Source of the DNA: Entomortierella parvispora
Taxonomy: Eukaryota > Mortierellomycota > Mortierellomycetes > Mortierellales > Mortierellaceae
Direction of reading: 5' to 3'
NCBI GenBank assembly: GCA_963573315.1
Contig: OY752144.1
Location: forward strand, 1,110,501 to 1,174,500
DNA length: 64,000 bases
The translations under genes and the position numbers were made by a program. Positions 51,541 to 63,710 of this stretch are shown piece after piece; the stretch's first letter is position 1; each line of letters begins with the position of its first letter. The notes beneath the pieces are model-generated. The model did not search any database and was not told the origin of the DNA. It was given only the letters and a program-made list of their open reading frames with translations.

Positions 51541-51750
51541 TGAAGCAACTCCGGCTCACTATCCACTTTACGTGCCCGTCCGTCGAGATTCCAGTTTGAA
51601 GAAGTACACATGTTGTAGACATGTTGGAGAATTATCATTAAGTTTTTATTTGCTATGTATTTACTAGGAATGAGAATAAAGGGAAAAGAGGAAGGATGAA
51701 ATGCTAGTGTAGATGTAAACAGTGGAGTGGAGTGGAGGAGAGGGGAGAGA

Positions 51751-53544
51751 CTAAGACCGGAAACGTTCCTCAGAATCGGCAATGGGAGACGACGCGAATC
51801 CAGCGGGTAAATTACGACTGGAAGGACCTCCAAGGGCTGGGGATGGCGCTGTAGACGACGCGTACATCATCTGGGGCACGGATGCGCTGTGTTTCAGCAT
51901 CGAGTGCCTGGCTGGTACCGTCAACGAAGGATGCTTCTCTGCAGATTGAAGCAGAGGCATGGACGGACCTCCTCCGACACTGGTGAGCGAGTGCAATGAA
52001 GGAGAGAGAGAGTTTGGAGAATCCAAAGTCAAGGATGTCAAGTCTGTACTGGTGTTATGTGGCTTCTTTTCATGGTCGTCGCTACCACCGTCCGCGCTGT
52101 TGCTGTTTGTCGAGAATCCCAAGATAGAATCCAACGAAAACGAAGGTCCCTGCAGATCAGCAGACGTGATCACTGTCGAAGACCGCAACAGTTGACGCTG
52201 CTGCTGATGTGATTCGCCAGGGATTGACGGAAGAGGCGCCGAGACTGGAAACAATGGGGCTGAACTAAGATTGGAACGCGATTTGTGTAATGAGGATGAG
52301 GGCGGTGGGGGAGCAGGTCTTGATCCCAACTGCAACATGGAATTGCTTTTTTGAAGGGTTGTGGGGGGTGCTCCTCCTCCTCCTATCCGGCGATTCATCG
52401 GTGGAATGGCTGCAGAAGGCGTGGTCGTAAAGTCGCGCGACAGAGTCTGAGAGCGTGCTATCCGAAGATCAGAGCCACTGTTCAGAGCTTCTGGCCTTTG
52501 GAAATTATTCTCGTTCCCGGGTATATGAGCATCTTCGTGCGGCGCAGACCCAGAAGAGCTGGTGGAAGGACGACTTCTGTCGCTCAGTTCAATGGCCCGT
52601 GCCGCCGAGACATCCTCCGAAAGCTGAATCCCTGGCTGACGGAAAGGGTTCATGAGCGAATGGTTGCTGCTGACTTGACTCTGATTTGGCTGAGAGTAAG
52701 GTGAGAATCGAGGCGATGGCATGGGAGAAGAGAACGGAGAGATCTCGTTCGAGAACATGACCGGTGGTGAGGGCAAGTAGTGTCGACCCGTGAACTTTGA
52801 GGGCACACGGAGGATCGCCGGTGCATTCTCATCACCCTCCTCATCTTCCAACATTTCACGACGTCCCTTTCCTGCTGCTGAGCCCATGGAGTCAGGGTCC
52901 TTTTCATCCGTCATCGACGCAGAGTCTTTGTTCAAGGATCCAGAGGCCCAAGCAACCGAGCTCTTTGTCCAAAACAAGATGGTCCGGATAATACAGCCCA
53001 CTAGAGCCAGTGCCGCGATGCCTCCACAGATGATGAGCACGAACAGGGTCGGAGAGATCCCTTCCTTGTTTGTCCCAAAAGGATCATTTCCCAACGTAAT
53101 CGGTGCGTTCGAGCTTATGGGCAACGTTTCACGAGCACTTGTGATGTTCACACAGACATTGTTCTTGTTGTCGCAATTTCCGGCATAGCAAGGCACCTCG
53201 CTGGAACAATAGTTCAAGAGACAAGTGCCACTGACTCCGTACTCGTAATCTCGGCAAGACGAAGCCGCGTCTCGTTTTTTGTTGAAGTTGCAACCGATCG
53301 TGTACATGCGAACGGGCAATGGTGTCAGGGTGATGTATTGTTTGGTGTTGGGCAGACATTGACACACTCGATCCACACAAGGGATCTTGGACGGGCAGGG
53401 ATTGTCGTCTGAACAAAACAGAAAATCCTTGATGCAGTATTTTTTGTTGTAAATGGATTGAGACGGATCGCAGTTGGGGTCCGAAGCGTTCCCACCACTT
53501 TCATTGTCTGTATTGTCAAGCAATGGCAGGGTGAGCTGTACCAT
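51751..53544 (-). CDS. Single-pass membrane protein, Cys-rich ectodomain and long Ser-rich tail
   Basis: A 597-aa single-exon frame from ATG 53544. Residues 20-140 hold about 18 cysteines in a pattern such as CIKDFLFCSDDNPCPSKIPC and CLLNYCSSEVPCYAGNC, suggesting disulfide-bonded extracellular modules. One transmembrane helix lies at about 166-192 (SPTLFVLIICGGIAALALVG), followed by positive residues. The remaining 400 residues are a Ser/Pro-rich cytoplasmic tail. This resembles fungal wall-stress or Mid2-type sensors in layout only. No clear signal peptide precedes the ectodomain. The sequence just before the ATG (ctcacaag) could be an acceptor, so a small upstream exon with the signal peptide may be missing. 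Confidence 0.65.
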   Translation of the reverse strand: MVQLTLPLLDNTDNESGGNASDPNCDPSQSIYNKKYCIKDFLFCSDDNPCPSKIPCVDRVCQCLPNTKQYITLTPLPVRMYTIGCNFNKKRDAASSCRDYEYGVSGTCLLNYCSSEVPCYAGNCDNKNNVCVNITSARETLPISSNAPITLGNDPFGTNKEGISPTLFVLIICGGIAALALVGCIIRTILFWTKSSVAWASGSLNKDSASMTDEKDPDSMGSAAGKGRREMLEDEEGDENAPAILRVPSKFTGRHYLPSPPVMFSNEISPFSSPMPSPRFSPYSQPNQSQVSSNHSLMNPFRQPGIQLSEDVSAARAIELSDRSRPSTSSSGSAPHEDAHIPGNENNFQRPEALNSGSDLRIARSQTLSRDFTTTPSAAIPPMNRRIGGGGAPPTTLQKSNSMLQLGSRPAPPPPSSSLHKSRSNLSSAPLFPVSAPLPSIPGESHQQQRQLLRSSTVITSADLQGPSFSLDSILGFSTNSNSADGGSDDHEKKPHNTSTDLTSLTLDSPNSLSPSLHSLTSVGGGPSMPLLQSAEKHPSLTVPARHSMLKHSASVPQMMYASSTAPSPALGGPSSRNLPAGFASSPIADSEERFRS

Positions 53545-55070
53545 CTTGTGAGTGGTGTGGGTTTAGAGGAAAGGGCGTAGAAGGGGGAGGGGGAGGAGGG
53601 GTAGCAAGTGGTAAACAAGGCTGGGTGTTAAAGGCCTGTGATATCCAAGGTTGTTGTTATTGATTGTTTGACGAGTGGATCGAGCTGTGCTTTTGTTTGT
53701 GTAAAGGACTAATTGTGCTGGTGCCACAGGGGTGGGTCGTTTTGTGCTCAGTAAAAGCACGCAGGGTATTTAGATAGTGTTGAAAACCGGCAGGGAATGA
53801 AGAAGTGGGATGCAGAGAAGGAAGGAAGAAAGAGAAGGAGCAAAAGAGAGCGAGGGAAACAGGCGAGCCAGCGAGCAGGGCAAGGGAAAAGCGTGCGCAC
53901 ACAAGGGCGAAAGCCGAGGGTTGGGTTTGGGCGCAAACAGAGACAGAAAGATTGCCATGCGCCGGTCGGTCCCTGTCTTTCTTTCTTTCTTTCGGAGCAC
54001 TGAGCTGTGATGCAAAGAGAGAGAAAAATAAAAGAGTTGTCGGGAATCCGATTCTATATTTACCGTATACAATTTTATTATCGAATGCGATGGCGATGAT
54101 GATGATGGTCGAGATGAGAGGCGCCTGGTTGGGCAGACGGCAGAGCAGCAGGGCGGGCTGTTGAATTGACTCTCCTCTCCCCTCTTGCCCTGTCCTCGGG
54201 GACAAGAGTCAGGTCTTTGCTCGGGATTAGGCAGCAAAATAGGCTGAGGTGCCATGATCTGATCCCCCTTCCAAGTCCTGACTTCCTCAAGTTCAGGGAC
54301 CAAAGATAAAGACAATGCAACAACAGACCAGCAACGCAACGCTACCTCCCCCTAATCCCGGGAAACCCCCTTTTCGATTTTATAGTACCGGTACGTATCC
54401 CCTTCATTTCAAGCTCTGCACATGTCGATCCGATCCAAAGGTCACGGCTTACCAGATCTCTGTTCTGTTTTGCAAACCTGGCTCTCAGAAAATACAGGGT
54501 CATTAAAATCTTTATCTTTGCTTTCCCTCAACCACATTTCAGCAGCAAAGGGTCCCAGACTGTGCCCACCTTCAGCTAATCATGCTTGCTGTAAGCAGTC
54601 ATAGCTTTACCGCTCGCAACCGTCTTTGTTTGTTCAAGCTTTTTTTGGGTTGCAGATCTTGTTTTAGTTCACGACACAGTGGGGGGGAACAAAAAGCCCA
54701 ATTCCACCCTCCCAACAACCTTGGTCCATTTGGTCTCATTACGATTGACAGAAACACACAAGCGGGACAACTTTCAACCTCTCTTCCTCTACCCCGCATG
54801 TGGCAATGTTGCATCCATTGACCGCGGCGTCGATACGTTGGAAAAGAGACTAAGGACCCGTTCGATTTTTTTTCCACTCCGATTTGGCAGCTTACTGTTG
54901 TTTTCTTTTGGTGTTTTGCCCACAGCCTCCTTCCTTCCTCTCCCTCCAAAAGGTCGACGCGTTCTGCCCTCGGATGAATTGAACCACGTCAAGTCTCATG
55001 ATATCTGAGACCTTAACCAACAAAGTGCCGTTCTGTTATGGAGTGTGTGAGTTTTTTTTATTAAACAACT
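53545..55070. other. Intergenic region between the membrane protein and the FAD monooxygenase
   Basis: The pyrimidine-rich minus strand just above 53545 is the likely promoter and 5' UTR of the membrane protein. Frames of 60-190 codons are present on both strands but are compositionally biased and unrecognised. No RNA gene is seen. Confidence 0.4.
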
Positions 55071-57606
55071 TTATATCGCCACAGCATGGACAGGCTCTCT
55101 GGAAGAGGCCCTTGAGCAGGACTGTGATATGCCATTCTGCGATGTCAGTGTGCGACGTCTCTGCCTTGGCTGTCGCGCCGTGCCTTCTCCCAGAGAAGAC
55201 GATTGTCCCGACAGTGAAAAAGTAGAGGACGTGGGAGTGGAACAAGGAGAACTGGCGGTGGAGGCTGAAGCACTGATGCTCATCTCCCCTGGCCGAGACT
55301 CTGGATGAAGTTGAATATAGATTTCCGGGTGATGACGCGGTGCCGCCTCCTTTGGCAAAGGGGGAGGAATCTCTGACGAGATTAGGTTCAAGTTCACCGT
55401 GCTTCTTTGCGAAACCAGGGATCGCGATCGATGTTTGGACGAGGAGGAATGGTGTTGTGCCTTTTGCGACTCGTGGACATGAACGAGACGATCTCCCACG
55501 TGTTCCGATTCTGGTTCGAGTGCACGTCCCACCACCCTTGTTTCGTGGTCCAAGTTTGTTGTTGTTGGTATTGTTGATGTTGTCCTTGTGTTCCCGGTAG
55601 GTAAGGATGGTGCAGATTTCGCGGCCACAAGCGCATGTCGGTTCTGAAACGCCTTCCTATCCTCTTCTAGGCGTTTCAAATACTTTGGCGAGTACTCTTG
55701 AGCTTGAGCAGAAGCCGTTCCACGGTCCGGTACCATGGGCAAGAAGGTGAGCTGGGGTCGATGGTGATGCAACTTGTCCGAGCTCAACTTCAATAGCCAA
55801 GAGGGGACATGGTTGAACGAGTATTTGCGAATGAAATCAGGAATGGGACCCTGGACGTCCAAGACTTTTCCAAACGTCTGGGATCCAAGGACTGCATTCT
55901 TGGACATGGTCATACGCTCGTTCGTATAACGCTTGAAGGCCTTTGTAATGTGGTCCATCGAGTTTGATTTCATATCGTACAGAGCGTTCGCGAGCGAAAT
56001 GCCGTCCAAGATGGCCTGAACAGCGCCTTGACTGTAAAGAAAACAAGATCAGAGAGGACGGGGGATTAACATACATTCACTTCCAATAGCTGTTCACAAT
56101 TAGTCGTAATCAAAGAATATCACGCTCAGTGTACTTACCCAGCAAAAGGCAGCACCTTATGACACGCGTCGCCGAGCAACACGGTACGTTCATAGTACCA
56201 AGCCTTGAAAAACTTTGATTCCAGCATCACCTTGGAGATCCTCTCTTGTGGCGTTGCGTCAATGATCTCGGCCACGGTTCCCGGTTTGGCCGGCGGCGTC
56301 TGTCGTTTGCGTCGAGGGTGAAAAGTTTGAGGATTTGTAGAGGACGATGACGAGCCTCCAGTAGTTGTGGTTGTGTTTGTGGAAGGCTGGTAGGAGGTAT
56401 CGTCAGCTTGACTTGAACGCGAGCTTCTCGTGCTGGCAGCGCTCTTGCTGTGACAGCTGTGTGTATCGCTCATGGTCGAAGACGAGTCACCTGTGCTTGT
56501 GGACTGACTGGAATCAGAGAGGTCTGGTAAAGGATAATCCCGGACCAGATCACTGACCTCCGTCGACAACTCGGGCCACCATTCCGCAAATGAAAAACTT
56601 CTCACGTTGTCCTTGCCCACCTCTGAGTCCAGTAATCGACCTCCGATGCTCCAGGCGAATCGGTTGCCTACAACCGGGACGAGCCACATCTGTGAATGTT
56701 CAACAAAAATAAAAATGTGTAGACCTGTTTAGCCGTGGGATCCAATTGTACGATGACAACTGCGGAGCATCACCCAACAGCAAGCAATAAAACTAAAAAA
56801 AGTGAACATACGATATATGGCTTTTCTTTTCCCATGATGCCGTACAAGGTGCAAGTGTCTCCCTTCAGTGTTGGGTACTTTTCCGGACTGAGCTCATTCG
56901 TGATGCCGACTACACAGTTTTGATCAAACTTGAGCGGTTTCGAGTCTGATTTGGGAAGGAGGTCATTGTCCTTCATCTTCTTGTGGAGTAGTTGTCGAAT
57001 AGAAGAGTACGCGCCATCGCAGCCCACACAGATATCACCACTATATGAAGAGCCGTCCGAGCATCGCACCATCACTCCGTCCTCTGACTGAGAGGTGGAC
57101 AGGACACGTTTGCCCATGTGCATTTTTCCGGCGGGGATCTGGTTGACCAAGAGGTCGTGCAAGTCTGGACGAGCCATCACCACGGTATGGTATCCATACC
57201 GTTCTCGGAAATGTTTCAGATCAAGATGTCCCATAACCGCCAGGTCCTCTTTTAAAAGTTGCAACCGTCCTGTAGGCCTCGATATCCTCTCGATATCTTC
57301 AAGGAGACTAAAAAAAATGTCAACCACAAAAAAAAAAAAACGCGTAAGAAATCCATTGTTCGCATTCATCGAGCAATTGTCCATGCAATACATCTCTTTC
57401 CATTGTTATTGTTTTGTATATCACTCGTCTTGAACCTACCCTAGTTGTTCAAACAATCTCAAGACAGTGCCGCCCAAGGAGATGGCACTGCCGAGCGGAC
57501 GGTGTTCCGGGGATCTCTCCAAAATCTCATAGACGATGTTGGCCCGCTCGAGCATCAAGCCGAGCATCAGGCCACCAATTCCACCTCCAACGATGAGAAC
57601 ATGCAT
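55071..57606 (-). CDS. FAD-dependent monooxygenase (PHBH-type), with disordered insert and tail
   Basis: Exons 57440-57606, 56812-57307, 56139-56689 and 55071-56031 join in phase to 724 aa. Residues 1-35 (HVLIVGGGIGGLMLGLMLER...YEILER) are the Rossmann GxGxxG with the terminal acidic residue that binds FAD. ICVGCDGAYSSIR is the DG motif, and VLLGDACHKVLPFAGQGAVQ is the GD motif that contacts the flavin. This is the class A flavoprotein monooxygenase fold, whose members hydroxylate small aromatic or isoprenoid substrates with NAD(P)H. The substrate is unknown. Two oddities: a Ser/Thr-rich insert of about 75 residues (near 275-350) between the DG and GD motifs, and a roughly 220-residue low-complexity C-terminal tail. 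No secondary-metabolite cluster is visible around it. Confidence 0.88.
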
Positions 57607-60211
57607 TGCGTCGGAGATTGTGTGCTGGGAGAGATGGAGAGAGGGTAGGTAGATTTTGGGGGGGAAGGTGAGGGTTGCACTTCCGTTGCGGGAACTCGTG
57701 TGTGTTGTCTTTTTTGTGGGTTTGTTCCTGAATGGCCCGTGTCACACAAAAATCCACACAGACGGGATGACGAAAAGAGGGTGGGTGGTCTGGGCGGAAT
57801 GAGACCAAGGGAATGTGAAATACGAGTCGGAAACAAAGGAAGGGCAGTGGAGACGCGGAAGCACGAGCAAGGGAAAGGGGTTGTTGACGCTGTGCAGTGG
57901 ATGTGACGGACACGGGGGACTGAGAATCGATACGAGGAAAATAATTTTTGAATCGCAGGGATGAATGAGCAGCTAGTTGATCAGGATGGGTGAATGGGTG
58001 AATGAATGAGTGAATGGGTGGGTGAATGGCGGACGAGAGGGTGGGAGCGAAGACGGGCAAAGAGCTTTTGATGGAGGTGGGATTGTACAGAGGAGGGTAG
58101 GAGTAGCGATTGGGATAAAGGTAGTAAAGAATTGTAATCAAGAACAAGAAAGAGAGAGAAAGAAGGGCTACACTCTCCACCTCCGCATGCATGTGCCAAG
58201 ACGATCCAGGGCAGTAGGCAGTACCCAGGTCCAGGTCCGGTCCATGGGCCATCATCCAGGTTCGGCAGAAGCGGCGGCGGTGCAAGGCCTGTTTCTCATC
58301 TTGTGATGTTGAGGGTGTTGGGAGATTAACGAGTTAAAACTCTGACGGCGAGTAGCGTGAGACTGGGCACAAGGGGCGGGCTTTGCGGTTGCCGTTGAGT
58401 CGGGATGGTCATAACAAGATTGTTCATTGAAGGTTGGATCAAAGGTCGGTCGTCGGCCATCCATTCTTATTTTCCCCTTTGCCCAGCTGTAGCGATTACT
58501 GGCGGTAAGCATTGAACCGCGAGCGTGCTCATTGTTCAGTTCGGCTAAAGGCCCTGCCTGTTTTTAGCAATGAACCCACCCATTTCCCTCTATCGGTGAT
58601 ACATATGGTACTTGTGCATGTACATGTACTTCCAGGGGAGCAAAAGGACGAGGTTTGAAAGACTCTCTGAGTCCGTGTGTACTTTTGGTGTCAGATCAAC
58701 AAACAAAAGGTCGCGTTCCGAAGTGTAATCTTTGGGGCCATTGGGCGGATCCGAAATTTTCTTCTGCTTCTATCTGCACTGTCTTGTTTTCTTGTCTCTG
58801 ACCCTGCACCATCCCGACCCTCCAGTTTTCTTCCCAATTGATCCTTTTTTTTTTTTTTTTTTTTTGTTGTTTCTTCGGTCTGGTCATTCAGTTTGACTAC
58901 GATGAGCTTTTTGTCTTGCCCATCATCATCATTGTTGTTGTAGACTATCCTGACACCAAAGAGGGGGACACCCATTTCCTTTTCCTTTTCTTTACTCTAA
59001 AAAGTTTGGCGCTCATATTCAAAAATAAAAGAGTTTTTGCTCGCCCATGATTCTTATTCAAATGCCGAAGGAAGAAGAGAGGAGCACCCAAAGAAAACAG
59101 GAAATAGGGTGGAAGGAACAAGCTGATCTGCTCAGATACTGCTGCTGTTGCTTGGATGCTCTGCTATCTGCGGTGGAGGGAAGGTTCGTTTTGGAGTCTA
59201 CAGATTAAGAAACCATTGACGCTAAATGAGTGGACAAGGAGAACCAAAAGTTCAAAAAAACCTGACAAAGCTCCGCCTGTTCGCCGCAATTGAGCGCGGA
59301 GGGTGGAAAAGAAGGGAGAGGAGCTAGTAAATCTAACAGGTCCCTCTTTGTCATCTTGTGTTTAATGCACTTTAGGCTACATGTAATGCGTGTTCTGGAC
59401 TCATTTGTGGAAAAGCCTGTTGGCCTTGTTCACAAATGCAGGCACATAGACCCTGCACATGCTGTGTGGCATTAATAATTTTGCAGGATCACCAACGGAA
59501 ATGGGTTGCTGTCCATGGTGTGATCCTCCACAATTTCACAATTAAACCCTGTTCAGTTATTGTTTTTTTCCGAGACTTCAGTTCTTTGGTAGGGCGGCTC
59601 TTGCGCTACTGTTACAGCAGATTGGACAAAAGGGCCAAGCTTCGGGACCCTGGAATTATTTTACCACCAGTCGTCTTGTCTGAAAGCGCCGATAATAGAC
59701 AGGAGGACATGAGCCTTCATGCTCCATGACGACAGTTTGATGCTGTAAGAATCTCCACACTGTCCAGCATGCTCATCTTTGCATCCTCTACAAATATCTC
59801 TTTCACCAGCAGCCCTCACAATGCAAAAGTGCATGATTTCTAGAAAGCAAGGAAAAAACAAACAGCTGAGGGGTACATACATTTGCAACGTACATAGTAG
59901 CTCCTTTTTGAAGTTTTGATAACAAGCAGCTTGCGCGGATGCGGAGAGACGCCCCAGTTTCGCAGAACCCCCGCGTCCATTCGGCCAGAAAATCTGCTTT
60001 CTTGGTCGCATCGCTTCGGATGCAAATGTTTGTTTGTTTTTGGAGGGAAAACGAAAGGTGGACGCGTCTGAAAGTACGCCAAAGAAACAAAAAGGTGTCG
60101 CGATCGCACGTGACTTTTTTTTTTTTGCCTGTTTCCAACATTGGCCGTTGCCATGCGGAGAAAAAAAGGACATGCTTTCCTAATCTCTTTCTCTCTCTCT
60201 CCAGAGTCTTC
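57607..60211. other. 2.6-kb intergenic region between divergent FAD monooxygenase and PLPHP genes
   Basis: GAATGAGT-type short repeats lie at 57985-58030 (TGAATGGG units) and a T run of about 22 at 58844-58865. Several frames under 100 codons occur and none is recognised. The CT stretch at 60185-60205 belongs to the 5' UTR of the next gene. Confidence 0.4.
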
Positions 60212-61791
60212 ATGTCTGTTCGCCTCTTGTCGCTGCTCAAGCCAACGACATCACTTCCTTCAGCCTCAACTACTGTTTGGTCTCGGCTCACCCCTTCCCG
60301 TACATTCGCCGCCACCATTGCCAAAATGACCTTGTCCTATACTGCGGAACGTGCACAGGAGCTTAAAGCGAACTTGACGGGGGTTCAGTCCAAAATGCAG
60401 CAAGTCCTCCAAAGCCAAGGCGCCTCTGCTCACAATGTTAGTATTGTCACTCCATGATAGCACAGACCCACTACCTCACCATGATAAACTACGGCAGCGA
60501 GTACCTCCAATGAAACGTTGAACTGATGACCGGTGGGATTTTTTCTTTGGTCATTCTTTTTTAGGCGCGATTGGTGGCAGTTAGCAAACTAAAGCCAGCC
60601 TCGGATATCTTGGCGACCTACGAAAGCACTGGGCACCGCAATTTTGGAGAGAACTATGTAAGTCGTCGCAATTGATCTACTTGAAAAACAAAGAGGAAAA
60701 AAAAAATAATTGCCTCTTGGTTGCACAGTGGATCGCTGACCAATGAATGGATCCTCCCAACAACAGGTGCAGGAGCTTGAAGAAAAGAGCAAGCAGGTGA
60801 GTTAGACCCTCCTCTCCATATTCCGTGTGGCACGCAATGTATTTTTGGTGGCGTCTAGGCAAAGAGTTGGCATCTGGCAATTGACCTGTGAATGAGGGGT
60901 ATCTTCTTGTGTATGTGGATCATCATAGTTGCCCAGTGATATCCAATGGCACTTTATTGGCTCATTACAATCCAACAAATGCAAAGTCGTCGCAGGTTAG
61001 CTATTGGAGGATCGTGGATTTTGCACAGGAGTATTTATGATCCGGTTAACAGACAAACTAACGGAAATCCACCGCGCTATAATAGCCATTCCCAATCTCT
61101 ATGTCGTGGAGACTGTGGATAGCAGCAAGAAGGCGTCTACTTTGGATAGGGCTTGCGTTTCAGCCGCTAGGCCAGAACCTCTTTGCATCTTTTTGCAAGT
61201 GAACACAAGTGGGGAAGAAAGTATGGAAAGTGGTGTCTGTCCATGTCCTGTGCGATGCTCTAGCTCAAGTGATTTATCATTCATCTTTTATATTGCCGAT
61301 CTAGCCAAGAGTGGAATGCTTCCTGGCAATGTCCTGGAGGTCGCTCAGCATGTGGTATCAACATGTCCACATTTGAAGCTTGCCGGGCTCATGACCATTG
61401 GTTCCCCTAATCCACCACTGGAGAACGGAGAGAACCCCGATTTCAAGGTACGGAGTGACAGTCTGGTACCATGAAAAAAAGGTTTCTGGGTGGCACTAAC
61501 CTACGAACGCACTGCCAACACTATAGATTCTGAACGAGTGCCGATCTACCATCCAGGAGTCTCTGAATTTGAACGGTTTGGAGCTGAGCATGGTGAGGGT
61601 GATATTTGATGTGTCATCGTTATGTTTTTATTTTTCAGTTTCCACATGTGCTAAGCAGCTGAACCTGTAAAATTACGCCCTTGTAGGGAATGAGTGATGA
61701 TTTCCAACAGGCGCTCATCCAAGGATCGACCAATATCCGAGTTGGCAGCACCATCTTTGGATCTCGTCCGCCATTCAAGTCCGCTCAATAA
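60212..61791 (+). CDS. Pyridoxal phosphate homeostasis protein (PLPHP/PROSC/YggS family)
   Basis: Eight exons (60212-60436, 60565-60657, 60767-60796, 60929-60995, 61086-61220, 61305-61447, 61527-61592, 61687-61791) join in phase to 287 aa. The core matches the family: [15 protein letters not shown] with the PLP-binding Lys, [56 protein letters not shown], and the C-terminal [20 protein letters not shown] followed by STIFGSRP. It binds PLP as a carrier and maintains vitamin B6 and amino-acid balance. The first 38 residues are basic and hydroxylated ([15 protein letters not shown]), like a mitochondrial presequence; an internal Met ([11 protein letters not shown]) would give a cytosolic form. 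Exon 3 is a 30-nt microexon. Confidence 0.94.
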
Positions 61792-62844
61792 AAAGCGGAG
61801 GGGGGCACATGCCAACTCAGCGATCGACAGTTTTTTTTGTTCATGAAGCCAGTCGTAAGCACGGCAAGTTGCTAGAAAAGAGAAACAACTGCAGCATTCC
61901 GTGGCGAATTATGTTTGTGCAACAGCAGAGACGCAAAAATTCGCACCATAGAAGGAGAGATCAAAGGAACTTTTTTCCAGAGAAAACCAGAAACTCTTAT
62001 CTGATGCGCTCCAAAGAGCAAACTGTTTGTTTTGGACTTTGCACAAAGTCAACAACAGAGAGCAACCTTCAAGAGGCCAGGATGAAAAAGGTCGTCCGGA
62101 TCTCGGTGCCTGGTTTGAACTGAGTACGGGTGGGTCTCAAGCAAATATAGAGAGCGCGTTGTCATTGGAGGGGGGGAAGGCGGACTCGAGCGAGACGTGC
62201 TCCGGCCCCTGGACGGGTGTGGCAGGAAAGAGATTACGAAGCGAGATGGCGAGAGAGACACAGATGGCCATGGGTGAATGGAGCGCATGCAGAGGACGAG
62301 CGAGGAGGAAGAGATGGGTCGAGAGGCGAGGCGAGGCGAGGCGAGGAGTTGTTTGTTGGGTAGGTTGGGTTGGGTTGGTTGGTGTATGAATGTATTCCTC
62401 GTTCCTCGCAATAACAATAATTGCAAACAGGTACAAACAACATTATCATCTTTCTCATCTCCCAAACTCTTTTGCGCTTCCTCTCGTTCCATTTTCCGCT
62501 TCCTTTGCTTCCTTTTCTCCTTCTCCACCACCTCCTCCACCCTTGCCTTCTTCCCTTGCCTTCCCTTGCTTCCCTTGCCTTCCCTTGCTTCCCTTGCCTT
62601 CCTCTGTAGTCTTCTTTATCTGCACGCACTGCTCGTCTCGTCCCTTTTCTCTCCTTCTGTCCGCTCAGCTAACCGACCCTTCAATCCACCCACCAAACCA
62701 CAAGGACGCTCTCTCCATCGACACCGCCGCCCCCCACTCCAACAGGCACAGCACTCCACAACAACACAACGACCACATTGCAGTCGCACAGTCAGGTCGC
62801 ACAGTTTCCTCCTCCTTCCCGTCCCTTCGCCGCACAGTCCTCCC
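61792..62844. other. Intergenic and 5' UTR region with CCTTGCCTTC repeats
   Basis: Contains GAGGC repeats near 62320-62346 and a tandem CCTTGCTTCC/CCTTGCCTTC repeat at about 62555-62605. Both lie upstream of the Chs4-like gene and probably belong to its promoter or leader. No gene is seen. Confidence 0.45.
62555..62605 (+). repeat. CCTTGCCTTC/CCTTGCTTCC tandem repeat
   Basis: About five alternating 10-bp units in the pyrimidine-rich leader of the Chs4-like gene. Confidence 0.7.
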
Positions 62845-63494
62845 ATGGCCACAAGCGTCTCTCCAACGATCCAGGACGGATCAATGCCCCATTCCCATTC
62901 CCATCCCCATGACCAAGACCAAGACCCTACTGCCCTTCCACCAGATCAGCATCAACAGCATCAACAGCCTCCCTCTGACCGCAGCGACAGTCCGCCCCAG
63001 GATGCCTCCTTCGAGTACCAGAAGGACCTGCCCCAGGCCCCAGTAGAGATGATGTCCCCTCAGGACGAGATGGACGAACAGCAGTTCATGCAAATGCAAA
63101 AGCACCAGCAGCAGCAGTACCTCTACGAGCAGCAGCTCTTCCAGCAACAACAACAGCAGCAGTACGAGCAGGAGCTAATGTACCAGGATGCCGCGAATCA
63201 AGACCAATCTGTCCTGTCTCATTCCCATCTCAAGCCCGGCCACAAGGCCACACTGCTCTCATATACCCAGACACTGGAGCTCTATCGCCAGAATGCCAAA
63301 AAGACCAACGACCCAGAGCTTCAATTCGAGTTTGCGGCCTTTATGATTGACGCGGGCAAGCCGCTGGAGGATCCCCAGACACGCGCAGAGTTGTTTGATG
63401 AGGCCATGAAGCTCCTCCGCAAGCTCGCCACGAACGGCCATGCGGAATCACAGCACTACCTGGCAGAATGTTTTGCCTCTGGGTTTGCAAAGGG
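62845..63494 (+). CDS. Chs4/SKT5-like Sel1-repeat protein, partial (cut by gap)
   Basis: From ATG 62845 about 216 residues are readable before the run of N. The first 125 are His/Gln/Pro-rich with polyglutamine tracts. Then LLSYTQTLELYRQNAKKTND and PELQFEFAAFMIDA lead into the first Sel1-type repeat (AMKLLRKLATNGHAESQHYL...). This order is that of Chs4/SKT5-type activators, which bring chitin synthase III to the membrane. The rest is lost in the gap. The frame stays open through the N only because N is not counted as a stop; the coding sequence after the gap is a different gene. Confidence 0.8.
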
Positions 63495-63694
63495 NNNNNN
63501 NNNNNNNNNNNNNNNNNNNNNNNNNNNNNNNNNNNNNNNNNNNNNNNNNNNNNNNNNNNNNNNNNNNNNNNNNNNNNNNNNNNNNNNNNNNNNNNNNNNN
63601 NNNNNNNNNNNNNNNNNNNNNNNNNNNNNNNNNNNNNNNNNNNNNNNNNNNNNNNNNNNNNNNNNNNNNNNNNNNNNNNNNNNNNNNNNNNNNN
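63495..63694. other. Assembly gap, 200 N
   Basis: Exactly 200 N, a conventional placeholder length, so the true distance is unknown. It hides the 3' part of the Chs4-like gene and the upstream region of the POLE3-like gene. Confidence 0.98.
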
Positions 63695-63710
63695 AACAAC
63701 AACAACAACA

